From assembly GCF_025999095.1 (NCBI RefSeq), contig NZ_AP024678.1:1023527-1087526 (forward strand): a DNA stretch of 64,000 nt, read 5' to 3'. Shown piece by piece: positions 41,718 through 50,794 of the stretch; the stretch's first letter is position 1; each line of letters begins with the position of its first letter. The notes below the pieces were generated by a model that saw only the letters and a list, made by a program, of their open reading frames with translations, was not told where the DNA came from and ran no database searches. Position numbers and translations under genes: made by a program. Origin of the DNA: Thermosynechococcus sp. Its GTDB lineage: Bacteria; Cyanobacteriota; Cyanobacteriia; Thermosynechococcales; Thermosynechococcaceae.

Positions 41718-43412
41718 CTATTTTGGTAGCGTAATGCGGAATCCGGGGGGAAGATAGTCCTCCCCTAAGTAGTTGCTGGGAATCGTGCTGGTGTTGCCAT
41801 CCCGCAGTGCTAAATAGCTCGGTGACATGATTTCAATACCTGCTTCATTGCAGGCATCTTGGAGGTTTTGATGCAATTCAGAAAGGGTATAGCGCAGCTC
41901 CTGCCAGTTACGGGTGTAAACATTCAGCTCATAGGTGACGTGGTAGTCATTTAGGGCAGTTTGCAGGACAAAGGGGGGAGGATCGTCAAGGATGTTGGCG
42001 GTGCGGCGGCCCGCCTCAACCATGACCTTATAAACATCGCGCCAAGGGACATCATAGCCAAGGGTAATCGTGGTTTGCACAATCAAGGGCTGGTCCATTT
42101 CGCGAATGGCCACAGCATAATTGATGACCGTGTTGTTGAGCAGTGATGAGTTGGGGACTGTAATCACCTGATTGTTGAAGGCACAAATGCGGGTGACAAG
42201 GAGTGTTTTTTGTACCACAATCCCCTTGACATCCCCGATTTGGATGAGGTCGCCCACCTGAAAGGAGCGAGTATAGATGAGAATGACGCCACCCACGACG
42301 TTGGCGATCGCCGAGGTGGAACCCAAGGAAAAGAGAATCCCCAAAAACACAGAAATACCTCGGAAGGCTGGGGAATCAAAGCCAGGTAAGTAGGGAAAGA
42401 CAACGACTGCCGCCAAGGCAATAATTAAAATTTGCAGCAAGTTGTAGGTGGGTTTTGCCCAATCAGTATAAAAACCGGGGATGACGAGGCGTTCACTTTC
42501 AATCGCGCTAAAAATCGCCCGCACCCCTTTCAAGATGTAATAGGTGATGGCAACAATGGTGGCGATCGCCACCAAATTAGGGAGATAGTTTCCAATACTC
42601 GTGAGAATAAATTCAAGGGAACCCAGGAAGTGATTGAGAAAATTCTTGCCAAAGGCGCGCGTCCAGGGAAAGAGATTAAAAACAAATGTCAGGTACAGAT
42701 AGAGAATAAATAGCAGCAGCGCCAGCCGGCTAAACTGCAATATCCGCAATAGCCAAAGCTCAACCTTTTCCCGAGAAATAATCTCAAAATTTTGCAGGCG
42801 CAAGGGGGGAATCCGCTCCCCACCCCAGCGGCTCACCGGTGGGAAAATCTTACCAGAGATGCGAACCACCACCGAACAGAGCATCAGCGTCAGAGTCGTT
42901 GCTAAAATCGCAAAAATAGTATTTTTGAGCAGGTTTTGGGGAACCCGATCTTGGCGATAACGGGTAATGGCCTCACGAATGCGCTGGGCCAGTGCGATCG
43001 CTACTTCTGCTTGACTTTCTGGGCGATCACCCACATCCGCTTTTGTAATGGTGACGAGGGGGCGGTTCCCTTGAACAACCGTAACATTGTCGCGATCGCC
43101 CACTCTTTTGATGGTAATGCTGTCAACGGGGATATCTTCATCCTCTGCCACTTGTCGGATACGGCGTTGAATCGCTGCGGCCCGCTCCTCGGGGGTAAAG
43201 GAGCCAACCCCTTCGCGCACCTCAAGCAAAACCTCGCCATCGAGGGTAACTGGGTATTCCTGAATCTCAGCCGGGGCTGGGGGGGCTTGGGCATCTTGCG
43301 CCATTAGGGGCCAGTGTGTCTGCGCCGCCACCAGCAAAAAAGTCAAGAACAGGCCCAGGAAAAAGCGCGGCTTTGTCATAGATGGCGAGGATGCAGGCAG
43401 TTCATTCTCCAT
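41718..43412 (-). CDS. MscS-family mechanosensitive ion channel
   Basis: 564 residues. A signal-like N-terminal helix (about 16-36) and a periplasmic domain of about 100 residues precede several membrane helices. The pore helix and beta domain of MscS are clear: SLGSTSAIANVVGGVILIYTRSFQVGDLIQIGDVKGIV and TVPNSSLLNNTVINYA. These channels open with membrane tension to relieve osmotic downshock. It is 42 bases downstream of the peroxiredoxin-glutaredoxin gene on the same strand. Confidence 0.9.
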   Translation of the reverse strand: MENELPASSPSMTKPRFFLGLFLTFLLVAAQTHWPLMAQDAQAPPAPAEIQEYPVTLDGEVLLEVREGVGSFTPEERAAAIQRRIRQVAEDEDIPVDSITIKRVGDRDNVTVVQGNRPLVTITKADVGDRPESQAEVAIALAQRIREAITRYRQDRVPQNLLKNTIFAILATTLTLMLCSVVVRISGKIFPPVSRWGGERIPPLRLQNFEIISREKVELWLLRILQFSRLALLLFILYLYLTFVFNLFPWTRAFGKNFLNHFLGSLEFILTSIGNYLPNLVAIATIVAITYYILKGVRAIFSAIESERLVIPGFYTDWAKPTYNLLQILIIALAAVVVFPYLPGFDSPAFRGISVFLGILFSLGSTSAIANVVGGVILIYTRSFQVGDLIQIGDVKGIVVQKTLLVTRICAFNNQVITVPNSSLLNNTVINYAVAIREMDQPLIVQTTITLGYDVPWRDVYKVMVEAGRRTANILDDPPPFVLQTALNDYHVTYELNVYTRNWQELRYTLSELHQNLQDACNEAGIEIMSPSYLALRDGNTSTIPSNYLGEDYLPPGFRITLPK

Positions 43413-43454
43413 TTTGGGTAAAATCCTTGCCTGCCGCTGCTTTAGCCAAAATCC

Positions 43455-44189
43455 TTAACAATGGGTGGCCAAGTATTCCGCCAGCGCCTCGGAACCGCCA
43501 ATATATTTGCCGTCAATAAAGACTTGGGGAACTGTTGTTGCGCCGGTAACGGCTTGGAGCGATCGCAGGCTAGCCCCCTCACCGATGACAATCTCATCGT
43601 AGTGAATGCCCTTTGCCGCAAGCATCGTTTTGGCCTTGGCGCAGTAGGGACAGCCCCGCTTCGTAAACAGGGAGACACATTGCCGCTTGTAGTTGGGGTT
43701 GAGGTAGCAGAGCATTGTTTCCGCATCCGAGACCTTAAAGGGGTCGCCGGGTTCTTCGGGTTCAATGAACATTTTCGCAATGATGCCATCCTTCACCAGC
43801 ATTGAATAACGCCAAGAGCGTTTACCAAAACCAAGGTCTTCCTTATCCACCAGCATTCCCATGCCGGCGGTAAATTCACCATTACCATCGGGAATCAGAC
43901 GCACATTCTCTGCCTGTTGGGTTTTGCCCCACTCATTCATGACAAAAGCATCATTGACGGAAATGCAGAGGATATCATCCACGCCACATTCACGAAACAG
44001 AGGTGCCAATTCGTTGTAGCCAGGGAGATGGGTTGAAGAACAGGTGGGCGTGAAGGCACCCGGCAAAGCAAACACAACAACGGTTTTGCCGTTGAATAGA
44101 TCATTGGTGGTCACATTGACCCATTGATCGCCTTCGCGGGTGCGAAAGGTAACTTCAGGAATACGTTGGCCTTCACGGTTGGGTAGCAT
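43455..44189 (-). CDS. Peroxiredoxin-glutaredoxin hybrid
   Basis: 244 residues. The N-terminal Prx5-type domain (1-160) has the peroxidatic Cys in [13 protein letters not shown], and the C-terminal glutaredoxin domain (170-244) has [11 protein letters not shown] and [14 protein letters not shown]. Such fusions use glutathione to reduce peroxides in one polypeptide and occur in bacteria with high oxidative load. It diverges from the P-type-ATPase-like gene and precedes the MscS gene. Confidence 0.95.
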   Translation of the reverse strand: MLPNREGQRIPEVTFRTREGDQWVNVTTNDLFNGKTVVVFALPGAFTPTCSSTHLPGYNELAPLFRECGVDDILCISVNDAFVMNEWGKTQQAENVRLIPDGNGEFTAGMGMLVDKEDLGFGKRSWRYSMLVKDGIIAKMFIEPEEPGDPFKVSDAETMLCYLNPNYKRQCVSLFTKRGCPYCAKAKTMLAAKGIHYDEIVIGEGASLRSLQAVTGATTVPQVFIDGKYIGGSEALAEYLATHC

Positions 44190-44233
44190 GGTGGAATCCT
44201 CTACGGAACGTTGCTTTCTAAAGCGTAGTCGTT

Positions 44234-46087
44234 ATGACTTTGTTTTGTCAAGTTGTTATGGAACAGCAAATTGTTCATGCCACAACAGGGCGGGTGCGCT
44301 TTCGAGTGCCGCGCGTGCAACGGGATCCTGCCTATGGCAAGTTATTGGTGCAGTTGCTGGAGTCTTTGGCAATTGTTGAGCAGGTGCGTCTCAATCCGCA
44401 GGCAGCGACAGTGGTGGTGCAGTATCAGCCCCATTTGCTCGATGAGGCGGCAGTCTATGAACGTTTGAATCAGTGTTTTGAACAGGCAATGGTGGCCATG
44501 CCGCAGCCCTTTCCGGAGAGTGCGGCTCCTGCGGATGCGATCGCCCTTGAAGACTACGAAGCACAGGTAGAGGCGGATGCTCGCCTTGAAACCGATTGGG
44601 AACGCTTGGGGCTGCCCTTGGTGGCCTTAGGGGTCTCGCTCCTCAGTGCGCCCTTGGAATTGCCCTTCGCGGTTGTCGGGGCTACGGTCTTGGCCAGTGC
44701 CTGGCCTTGGTTTCAGCGGGTGGGGCAGCAGATGAGTCAGGGGCATCCCCCCAATGTAGATCTGCTCGATAGCCTCTGGATGGTACTGCATACTGTCAAT
44801 GGCCAGTTCTTAGCGCCTGCATTGAAGACCACGTTGGCCGGGGCACGGGCAGATGTGCGCGATCGCCAGCGACGGCAACAGGTGCAGCGATATCCCAGTG
44901 TCTTGATGGCTCACTATGAACACCTGACGGTGGAACGTCAGGGTCACTTCCTCACGATTGAAACTCAGGAGTTGCAAGCAGAGGATCTGCTGTGGTTGCA
45001 GCCCGGGGATGTTGTGCCTGCGGATGGCCGCGTTGTGGCGGGATTGGCAGAAGTGGAGCCTGCCCACTTTGAACCCTCCCGACAGGTGTGGATCTGCCGC
45101 CCCGGCGATGCCCTCTATGCAGGCTGTCAAATTCTTACGGGACAGGTTCAACTGTGGGTGATCCGCAGCGGTTGGCAAACGCGCCTTGGTTTAATAACGG
45201 ATCTGCTGCACACTGAACCGGTCTATGACAGTGCCCTTGCCCACCAACAGGGAGAATTTGCCCGCCATGCGGTGCTGCCAACGCTTGCCCTCAGTAGTGC
45301 CCTCTGGCTGACCACGGGTGCCTATGGACCCGCGATCGCTCCCCTACAATTTGACTTTGGCAGCGGTGTGCAACTGTCACTGCGGACGGTGATGCTCTCG
45401 GCCCAGGTATTCGCCGTACAACAGGGGGTGTATCTACCCACTGCCGGTACGTTAGAACAACTGGCGCAACTGGAGAGCTTAGTGATTGATGCTCGCGCAG
45501 GTCTGCCCCAGCCTCAAGAGGCCCAAATCCTGATTCAGCAATTGCGACAGCTTGGCCTTGATATCTATCTGCTTCAAGATCAAGTTCAAGATCAAGGTAG
45601 GCCCCTTGAGGGGACCACAGAGGTCACGGGCGATCGCCTCCCTGAGCTTCAAGCCTATCTCGTGGGTAAGCGGCGGCGGGTCGGCTGGATCAGCTTTGGT
45701 GAAACCTGCTCCTGTCCTGAACCCCCATGGTTACCGATTCGCTGGCGGCCTCCTACCTTTGACCCCAATGCCAAAGTGGTTGTTCTTTTGGACGGCGACT
45801 GGTCTGCCCTTGGCCGTGGCATTGCCATTGCCCGCGATGCCCTAAAGCGAACCTATCAAAATGTAGCCCTGATTGCTCTGCCAAATTTAGCGGTTACCTT
45901 TGGCGGCATGTTTTTGGGCTTGCATCCTGTGGTCAATGTCGTCACCAACAACGCTGCTGCCTTTATTGCTGAGTTTTGGCATGGAAACTCAACCCAGTTT
46001 CGTACTGCCCTATTGCCAAGCGTGTCAACGACCGTCCCCCTGCGATCGCTGCCCCTAGACTCTCCTCAACTGGCGGTGGCCTCATAG
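44234..46087 (+). CDS. P-type ATPase-like protein lacking catalytic motifs
   Basis: 617 residues (or 609 from ATG 44258). An N-terminal metal-binding-like domain (about 10-80: ATTGRVRFRVPRV, with no CxxC) and an actuator-type domain with LWLQPGDVVPADGRVV (about 254-268) are followed by membrane segments near 345-400. Where the phosphorylation motif DKTGT should be, the protein has VIDARAG with Asp419 kept but Lys-Thr-Gly-Thr lost; the TGE of the actuator loop and the CPC membrane motif are missing. The GDGxND motif appears degenerate as LLDGDWSALGRGIAIA. It is thus a P1B-like pseudoenzyme, perhaps a regulatory or binding protein. Substrate unknown. Confidence 0.8.
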   Translation: MTLFCQVVMEQQIVHATTGRVRFRVPRVQRDPAYGKLLVQLLESLAIVEQVRLNPQAATVVVQYQPHLLDEAAVYERLNQCFEQAMVAMPQPFPESAAPADAIALEDYEAQVEADARLETDWERLGLPLVALGVSLLSAPLELPFAVVGATVLASAWPWFQRVGQQMSQGHPPNVDLLDSLWMVLHTVNGQFLAPALKTTLAGARADVRDRQRRQQVQRYPSVLMAHYEHLTVERQGHFLTIETQELQAEDLLWLQPGDVVPADGRVVAGLAEVEPAHFEPSRQVWICRPGDALYAGCQILTGQVQLWVIRSGWQTRLGLITDLLHTEPVYDSALAHQQGEFARHAVLPTLALSSALWLTTGAYGPAIAPLQFDFGSGVQLSLRTVMLSAQVFAVQQGVYLPTAGTLEQLAQLESLVIDARAGLPQPQEAQILIQQLRQLGLDIYLLQDQVQDQGRPLEGTTEVTGDRLPELQAYLVGKRRRVGWISFGETCSCPEPPWLPIRWRPPTFDPNAKVVVLLDGDWSALGRGIAIARDALKRTYQNVALIALPNLAVTFGGMFLGLHPVVNVVTNNAAAFIAEFWHGNSTQFRTALLPSVSTTVPLRSLPLDSPQLAVAS

Positions 46088-46105
46088 AGGGAAGGCATCC
46101 AGGGG

Positions 46106-46282
46106 TTAATAGCGCTGCTTCAAAAATGTGAGAACCGACCAAAGCCCCGTAAACCAACTGGCAAGGGCAAGGGTTAGGAAAATTCCCCCCGGCAGCATCG
46201 TCAGCCAACCGATTCCTCTTAACACGTAGAGAATGAGGAAGATGCTAAAACAGGCAGCAAAAGCATAATAGGCAAGGCGCAC
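46106..46282 (-). CDS. Small membrane protein
   Basis: A GTG at 46282 begins a 58-residue frame ending at 46106. It is strongly hydrophobic, with two probable membrane helices (AYYAFAACFSIFLILYVL and PGGIFLTLALASWFTGLW) joined by a short polar loop, and ends in a basic LKQRY. An upstream ATT could be an even longer start. Length, hydrophobicity and lack of stops in a noncoding-looking region suggest a real gene; it is convergent to the P-type-like gene, 19 bases away. No family is assigned. Confidence 0.6.
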   Translation of the reverse strand: MRLAYYAFAACFSIFLILYVLRGIGWLTMLPGGIFLTLALASWFTGLWSVLTFLKQRY

Positions 46283-46680
46283 GGCAAATTCAGTAATGAA
46301 GTGTTATAGTGATCTCGTAATGTAAGGGCATGGGACTTGTCAACAGTGAAACAATTGACGTTGATGGGCTATCCCAACATCGCAACTTGGTATCTCGAAA
46401 TGGGGTTGCGCCAGCGGCGAGCAGCCATCCCTGCACTGTCGGTTGTGGATAATTGCGAAGGACCGAGTATGAACTGATCGGCCTGCAACTGGAGGTTCAC
46501 ACCGTTGTGAACTGGGTCGATCAGAAGTGTTGAGCGTGTTCGTCACTGTTACTGCACTTCAAGTTTTTAACAACTTAAACCAATTAGACACCCCTCAGCG
46601 GGCTCAGCAGTGCTGCGGTTAGGAATGTTCCTGCCTGAGTGGCTGGACCGGCTGTGGAATTAGCTTGCGAGGAACGACCG
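46283..46680 (+). other. Leader region of the deoxyhypusine-synthase-like gene
   Basis: About 400 bases without a definite gene. A GTG-started 43-codon frame exists at 46346-46477 but has no known relatives that I can name. Near the right end, CTCAG (46603-46607) can pair with CTGAG (46635-46639), enclosing the local hairpin AGGA/TCCT at 46621-46632, which could be part of a leader RNA fold. GAGG sits ten bases before the gene start. Confidence 0.35.
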
Positions 46681-47844
46681 ATGTCTGCATTTGCTACCCC
46701 CATTACCCCCGCACCTATTCCCGATAACATCAGCTTGACAGAATTAGTTGACAAATACTTCACCGCCTATAACTCAGCACGGCTACGGGAAATTTGCCAA
46801 CTCCTGAGTCAACGGGTGTTTAAGCCAGAGGTGACGGTTGGCCTGAGCCTCTCAGGGGCGATGACCCCCACGGGGTTGGGCATCTCAGCCTTAGCGCCTT
46901 TAGTGCGGGCTGGCTTTGTCGATTACATCATTAGCACTGGGGCAAACCTCTACCACGACATCCACTATGCCCTGGGCATGGATCTCTATGCGGCACATCC
47001 TTTTGTCGATGATGTGCAACTGCGCAAAGAAAGCAAAATCCGCATTTATGACATTATCTTTGACTACGATGTGCTCCTGGAAACCGATGCCTTTTTGCGG
47101 CAGGTGCTGCGCAGTGAAACGTTCCAACGCCGCATGGGTACAGCTGAGTTTCACTATCACTTGGGGCGCTACGTGCGCGAACTGGAGGTGCAGCGGGGAC
47201 AGCCCCATTCCTGTTTGTTGGCCACGGCCTATGAGTGCGGTGTGCCCATTTACACCTCCTCGCCGGGGGATAGCTCCATTGGCATGAATGTGGCGGCGAT
47301 CGCCCTCGAAGGATCAAAACTGATGATTGACCCCGCCATTGATGTCAATGAAACCGCCGCCATTGCCTACTTTGCCCGTGAAGCCGCTGAGGGCAAGGGC
47401 AAAAGTGCCGCCTTGATTATTGGTGGTGGCAGTCCGAAAAACTTCCTGCTGCAAACCCAGCCCCAGATCCACGAAGTGTTAGGGCTCGAGGAACGGGGGC
47501 ACGATTACTTTATTCAGATTACCGATGCCCGTCCGGATACCGGTGGCCTGTCGGGTGCCGTGCCCAGTGAAGCGGTCAGTTGGGGCAAAGTGGATCCCCA
47601 AGGGTTGCGGGATACCGTCGTTTGCTACACCGATAGCACGATCGCCCTCCCCATTCTCACCGCCTACTGCCTCAATCGCTGTCAACCCCGTCCTCTGAAA
47701 CGGCTCTACGATCGCCGCGGCGAAATGGTCGAACGCCTCCAGCAGCTCTACCTGCAAGCCCAACTTCAGCATAAGGTGAAGGAGCTACCCACTGAAGCAC
47801 CTGTAGCCACCTATCCCTGTGGTACGCCGATTCCTCGCCGTTAG
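46681..47844 (+). CDS. Deoxyhypusine-synthase-like protein
   Basis: 387 residues from the ATG at 46681, the first with a good upstream GAGG. It resembles the deoxyhypusine synthase family ([46 protein letters not shown]-type; and [21 protein letters not shown]). The true enzyme modifies eIF5A, which bacteria lack, and bacterial relatives are thought to make homospermidine or related polyamines. The active-site lysine cannot be confirmed by eye. Its end overlaps the Mn-transporter ATPase gene by four bases, convergent. Confidence 0.85.
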   Translation: MSAFATPITPAPIPDNISLTELVDKYFTAYNSARLREICQLLSQRVFKPEVTVGLSLSGAMTPTGLGISALAPLVRAGFVDYIISTGANLYHDIHYALGMDLYAAHPFVDDVQLRKESKIRIYDIIFDYDVLLETDAFLRQVLRSETFQRRMGTAEFHYHLGRYVRELEVQRGQPHSCLLATAYECGVPIYTSSPGDSSIGMNVAAIALEGSKLMIDPAIDVNETAAIAYFAREAAEGKGKSAALIIGGGSPKNFLLQTQPQIHEVLGLEERGHDYFIQITDARPDTGGLSGAVPSEAVSWGKVDPQGLRDTVVCYTDSTIALPILTAYCLNRCQPRPLKRLYDRRGEMVERLQQLYLQAQLQHKVKELPTEAPVATYPCGTPIPRR

Positions 47845-48587
47845 TCACAGCGCCGGGGGATCCTCAGGGATCCCTCGAAGGCGCGGGCTAGATTTTCTGG
47901 CGTAAATACCTCACTGGTGCGGCCATAGGCTAGGATGCTGCGGTTCACTAGCACCACCTGATCACAGAAGGTGGTGATCGAGGAGAGATCGTGGGTAGAG
48001 ATGAGAATTGTGTGCCCTTTCTGCCGCTCCGCCATGAGGAGATCAATCATCAGTTTCTCCGTTTTCACATCCACACCGGCAAAGGGTTCATCCAACAGCA
48101 GCACCTGTGCTTCTTGGGCAAAGGCCCGAGCAAGAAACATTCGTTTCTTTTGTCCGCCGGAGAGTTCGCCAATTTGGCGCTGCCGCAAGGGCCAGAGTTC
48201 CACCTGCTCTAGGCTTTCCCGTACCCGTTGGCGATCGCGCCCCCGCGGTTGGCGCAGCCAGTTCATCTTGCCGTAGCGTCCCATCATCACCACATCCCAG
48301 ACCCGCAGCGGAAATTGCCAATCCACATCTTCACTTTGGGGCACATAGGCCACAAGGGACTGCCGTTGTACCTGCTGGCGGGGTAAGCCATGAATGCGCA
48401 CCTGACCGCGGATGGGCTTGACAAATCCCATGATGGCCTTGAAAAGGGTGGATTTACCGGCACCATTCATGCCCACAACCCCACAGATCGTGCCGGCGGG
48501 CAGTTGCAGCGTTGCCCCATGGAGGGCGAGATGGCGGTGATAGGCCACCGTTACATCTTGTAAATTAATGGCAGGGCTAGAAATCAT
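47841..48587 (-). CDS. Metal ABC transporter ATP-binding protein (Mn/Zn type)
   Basis: 248 residues with Walker [10 protein letters not shown] (about 39-47), signature LSGGQKKR and Walker [13 protein letters not shown], followed by H-loop STHDL. Family placement next to a metal-binding protein gene gives a manganese-type (MntA-like) call. It overlaps the binding-protein gene by four bases upstream, so they are translationally coupled. The expected membrane permease gene is not found downstream, where the deoxyhypusine-synthase-like gene converges. Confidence 0.92.
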   Translation of the reverse strand: MISSPAINLQDVTVAYHRHLALHGATLQLPAGTICGVVGMNGAGKSTLFKAIMGFVKPIRGQVRIHGLPRQQVQRQSLVAYVPQSEDVDWQFPLRVWDVVMMGRYGKMNWLRQPRGRDRQRVRESLEQVELWPLRQRQIGELSGGQKKRMFLARAFAQEAQVLLLDEPFAGVDVKTEKLMIDLLMAERQKGHTILISTHDLSSITTFCDQVVLVNRSILAYGRTSEVFTPENLARAFEGSLRIPRRCD

Positions 48588-49531
48588 GGGGCTGTCCTCC
48601 CGCTGAGACCACGGATAAAGGTGTTGATGTTGTACTTGAGTAGGTCAAGGTAAGTCGGGGCATTTCCCTCAGGGGGCGATAGGGAATCCACATAGAAAAT
48701 GCCAGCAAATGTAGCGCCAGACTCCCGTGCCACCTGTCGTTGGGGATTTGCATTGACGGTACTTTCGCAAAAGACCGCGGGAATCTGTTGCTGTCGCACA
48801 ATGTCAATCACCCGCGTGATTTGGCGGGGTGTCCCCTCCTGATCGGCATTCACTGGCCAGAGATACACTTCTGTAAGGTCATAGTCGCGCGCGAGGTAGG
48901 AGAAGGCACCTTCACAGGTGACGATGTAGCGTTTGTGGGCAGGAAGGGTAGCAAGGGCTTGACGTAGCTCTTGATCAAGGGCGCGAATTTGGGCTTTATA
49001 GGCTTTGGCATTGGCGGCATAGATCTCGGCGCCAGCAGGATCGAGGTCTGTGAGAGCCTTGCGAATATTGTCAACATAAATCAGGGCATTCTGGGGGGAC
49101 ATCCAAGCGTGGGGGTTGGGTTGTCCTCGGTAGGTATCCTCTTGAATGGGAATGGGGCTAATTCCCTTTGTGAGCGTGACACGGGGCACATTTGGTAGGC
49201 TGTTGTAGAAGCGATCGCCCCAGCGCTCGAGGCCAAGGCCATTTTCTAAAATGAGGGCAGCTTCCTGTCCCCGCACCAGGTCACTGGGGGTAAATTCATA
49301 GCCGTGAACTTCCGCTCCCGGTTTAATCAGTGACTCTACCCGCAGGCGATCGCCTGCCACCTGCTGCGCCATATCGGCAAGGACTGTAAACGTGGTCAGC
49401 ACTAAGGGGCGTTCATCCCTATTGGTTTGGGTGGGGCGGGTTTCTTGGCGATTCTCCGGGGCTGGGACTCCACACCCACCCAGCAAGAGAATTCCTACCA
49501 GTAACCACCTCAGACCACGCATGGTGGGCAA
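48584..49531 (-). CDS. Metal ABC transporter substrate-binding lipoprotein (MntC/ZnuA type)
   Basis: 315 residues with a signal peptide and lipobox LGGC (Cys20). The metal ligands expected in the family are visible: His in EVHGYEFTP, His in NPHAWMSP, Glu in CEGAF and Asp in YVDSLSP, fitting a Mn-binding cluster A-I protein. It delivers Mn2+ (or Zn2+) to a membrane permease; Mn is needed for photosystem II. Start codon: ATG at 49531, with another in-frame ATG three codons on. Confidence 0.92.
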   Translation of the reverse strand: MPTMRGLRWLLVGILLLGGCGVPAPENRQETRPTQTNRDERPLVLTTFTVLADMAQQVAGDRLRVESLIKPGAEVHGYEFTPSDLVRGQEAALILENGLGLERWGDRFYNSLPNVPRVTLTKGISPIPIQEDTYRGQPNPHAWMSPQNALIYVDNIRKALTDLDPAGAEIYAANAKAYKAQIRALDQELRQALATLPAHKRYIVTCEGAFSYLARDYDLTEVYLWPVNADQEGTPRQITRVIDIVRQQQIPAVFCESTVNANPQRQVARESGATFAGIFYVDSLSPPEGNAPTYLDLLKYNINTFIRGLSGRTAP

Positions 49532-49665
49532 CCTTTCATAATTCTTTCATAATTCTCAGCCTAACACAGGATGCCGCGGAAAATGAAGGAAAAATGAAAA
49601 GCTCCCCCTTGGAGGGCGATCGCCCCGTCCGATACACTGAGGGGAGACAGTCATGGAAAGAAACG

Positions 49666-50772
49666 GTGAAAGGACGGACACGCTGGCTTGCTTTTCTGGT
49701 GATCCTGCTCCTGTGGTTGGGGACATGTCTGGCCTCGCCGCGGGCGATCGCGCTGCCTGTTGAACCTCCATTAATTGCTGCCCTGCCCCAAGGGAATGCC
49801 ATTACTGATCCCAAAGCCCTGCTCCGTTGGGCCTTACCTATTGACAATCCAACGGTGCGAGAACTGCAAAGGGATCTGGAACAAATCTCTTTTTGGGTGC
49901 GGGGCAAACAGTGGTCAAAAATTGCCAGCAACATCAGTAAGGCGAAAACCATTATCCGCGATCGCGCCGATGAACTCCTCAGCAGTATCCCTGCCGAGCA
50001 ACAGGAGGCTGCCAAAACACTATTGGCCGAGTTAGAGACTGCCCTTGATACACTCCAGGAGGCCGCCAAAGCTAAGGATCGCAGTCAACTCTTGCCCGCC
50101 AAAGCAGCCGCCCTCGACAAAGTCGGGGACCTAGAGGCTATGATGGTGCAAAACTTTAGCTATACGCCCCCCAAAGGCTATGAGCACCTGCCGCAATTGT
50201 TAGGTCGGGCAACCGTAGAAATGGAAACCACCAAAGGCAAGCTGACGATAGTTGTTGACGGCTACAGCGCACCCCTGACCGCGGGTAACTTCGTGGATTT
50301 GGTACAACGCCACTTCTACGACGGCCTGCCCTTCACCCGTGCCGAAGAATCCTATGTCCTGCAAGCAGGAGATCCACCGGGACCAGAGGTGGGGTTTATC
50401 GATCCTAAAACCAATGAGTACCGCGCCATTCCCTTGGAAATTCTTGTGGAAGGGGATAAGTATCCCCTCTATGGCATTACCCTTGAGGATGCAGGACGCT
50501 ACCTAGAACACCCCGTATTGCCCTTTTCCGCCTATGGCACGGTTGCGCTGGCACGGCCCAACGATGATCCCAACGGTGGCTCGTCACAATTTTTCTTTTT
50601 GCTCTTTGAACCCGAGCTGACCCCAGCAGGGTTAAACCTCTTGGACGGTCGCTACGCCGTCTTTGGCTATGTTGTGGAGGGAGAAGAAACCCTGCGGCAA
50701 CTGCGGCAAGGGGATAAAATTCTCTCAGCTAAGGTTGTAGACGGGCTTGAACATTTGGTGCAGCCCACCTAG
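49666..50772 (+). CDS. Cyclophilin-type peptidyl-prolyl isomerase, TLP40/CYP38-like
   Basis: About 368 residues from the GTG at 49666, chosen because it gives a basic start and signal peptide (WLAFLVILLLWLGTCLASPRAIA); an ATG at 49594 with an AAGGA upstream is an alternative. A helical region (about 50-170) precedes a cyclophilin domain (200-368) containing GNFVDLVQRHFYDGLPFTR, GGSSQFFFLLFE and LDGRYAVFGYVVEGEE. It corresponds to the lumenal CYP38/TLP40, needed for photosystem II assembly in plants. It marks the right end of the native segment. Confidence 0.9.
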   Translation: MKGRTRWLAFLVILLLWLGTCLASPRAIALPVEPPLIAALPQGNAITDPKALLRWALPIDNPTVRELQRDLEQISFWVRGKQWSKIASNISKAKTIIRDRADELLSSIPAEQQEAAKTLLAELETALDTLQEAAKAKDRSQLLPAKAAALDKVGDLEAMMVQNFSYTPPKGYEHLPQLLGRATVEMETTKGKLTIVVDGYSAPLTAGNFVDLVQRHFYDGLPFTRAEESYVLQAGDPPGPEVGFIDPKTNEYRAIPLEILVEGDKYPLYGITLEDAGRYLEHPVLPFSAYGTVALARPNDDPNGGSSQFFFLLFEPELTPAGLNLLDGRYAVFGYVVEGEETLRQLRQGDKILSAKVVDGLEHLVQPT

Positions 50773-50775
50773 GCC

Positions 50776-50790
50776 CCCTACTAGTTAGGG
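50776..50790. other. Short palindromic hairpin at the island boundary
   Basis: CCCTA (50776-50780) pairs with TAGGG (50786-50790) around a five-base loop, just after the cyclophilin stop and before the island's first gene. No T run follows, so terminator function is not claimed. No att-like duplication was recognised. Confidence 0.35.
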
Positions 50791-50794
50791 CAGC

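Noticed and set aside
46340-46546. Minus-strand 68-codon frame upstream of the deoxyhypusine-like gene
   Set aside because: No family resemblance; the region is better explained as a leader.
50773-50794. Attachment site for a phage or integrative element at the island edge
   Set aside because: Only a short palindrome is present; no tRNA end, integrase or matching direct repeat in the window.
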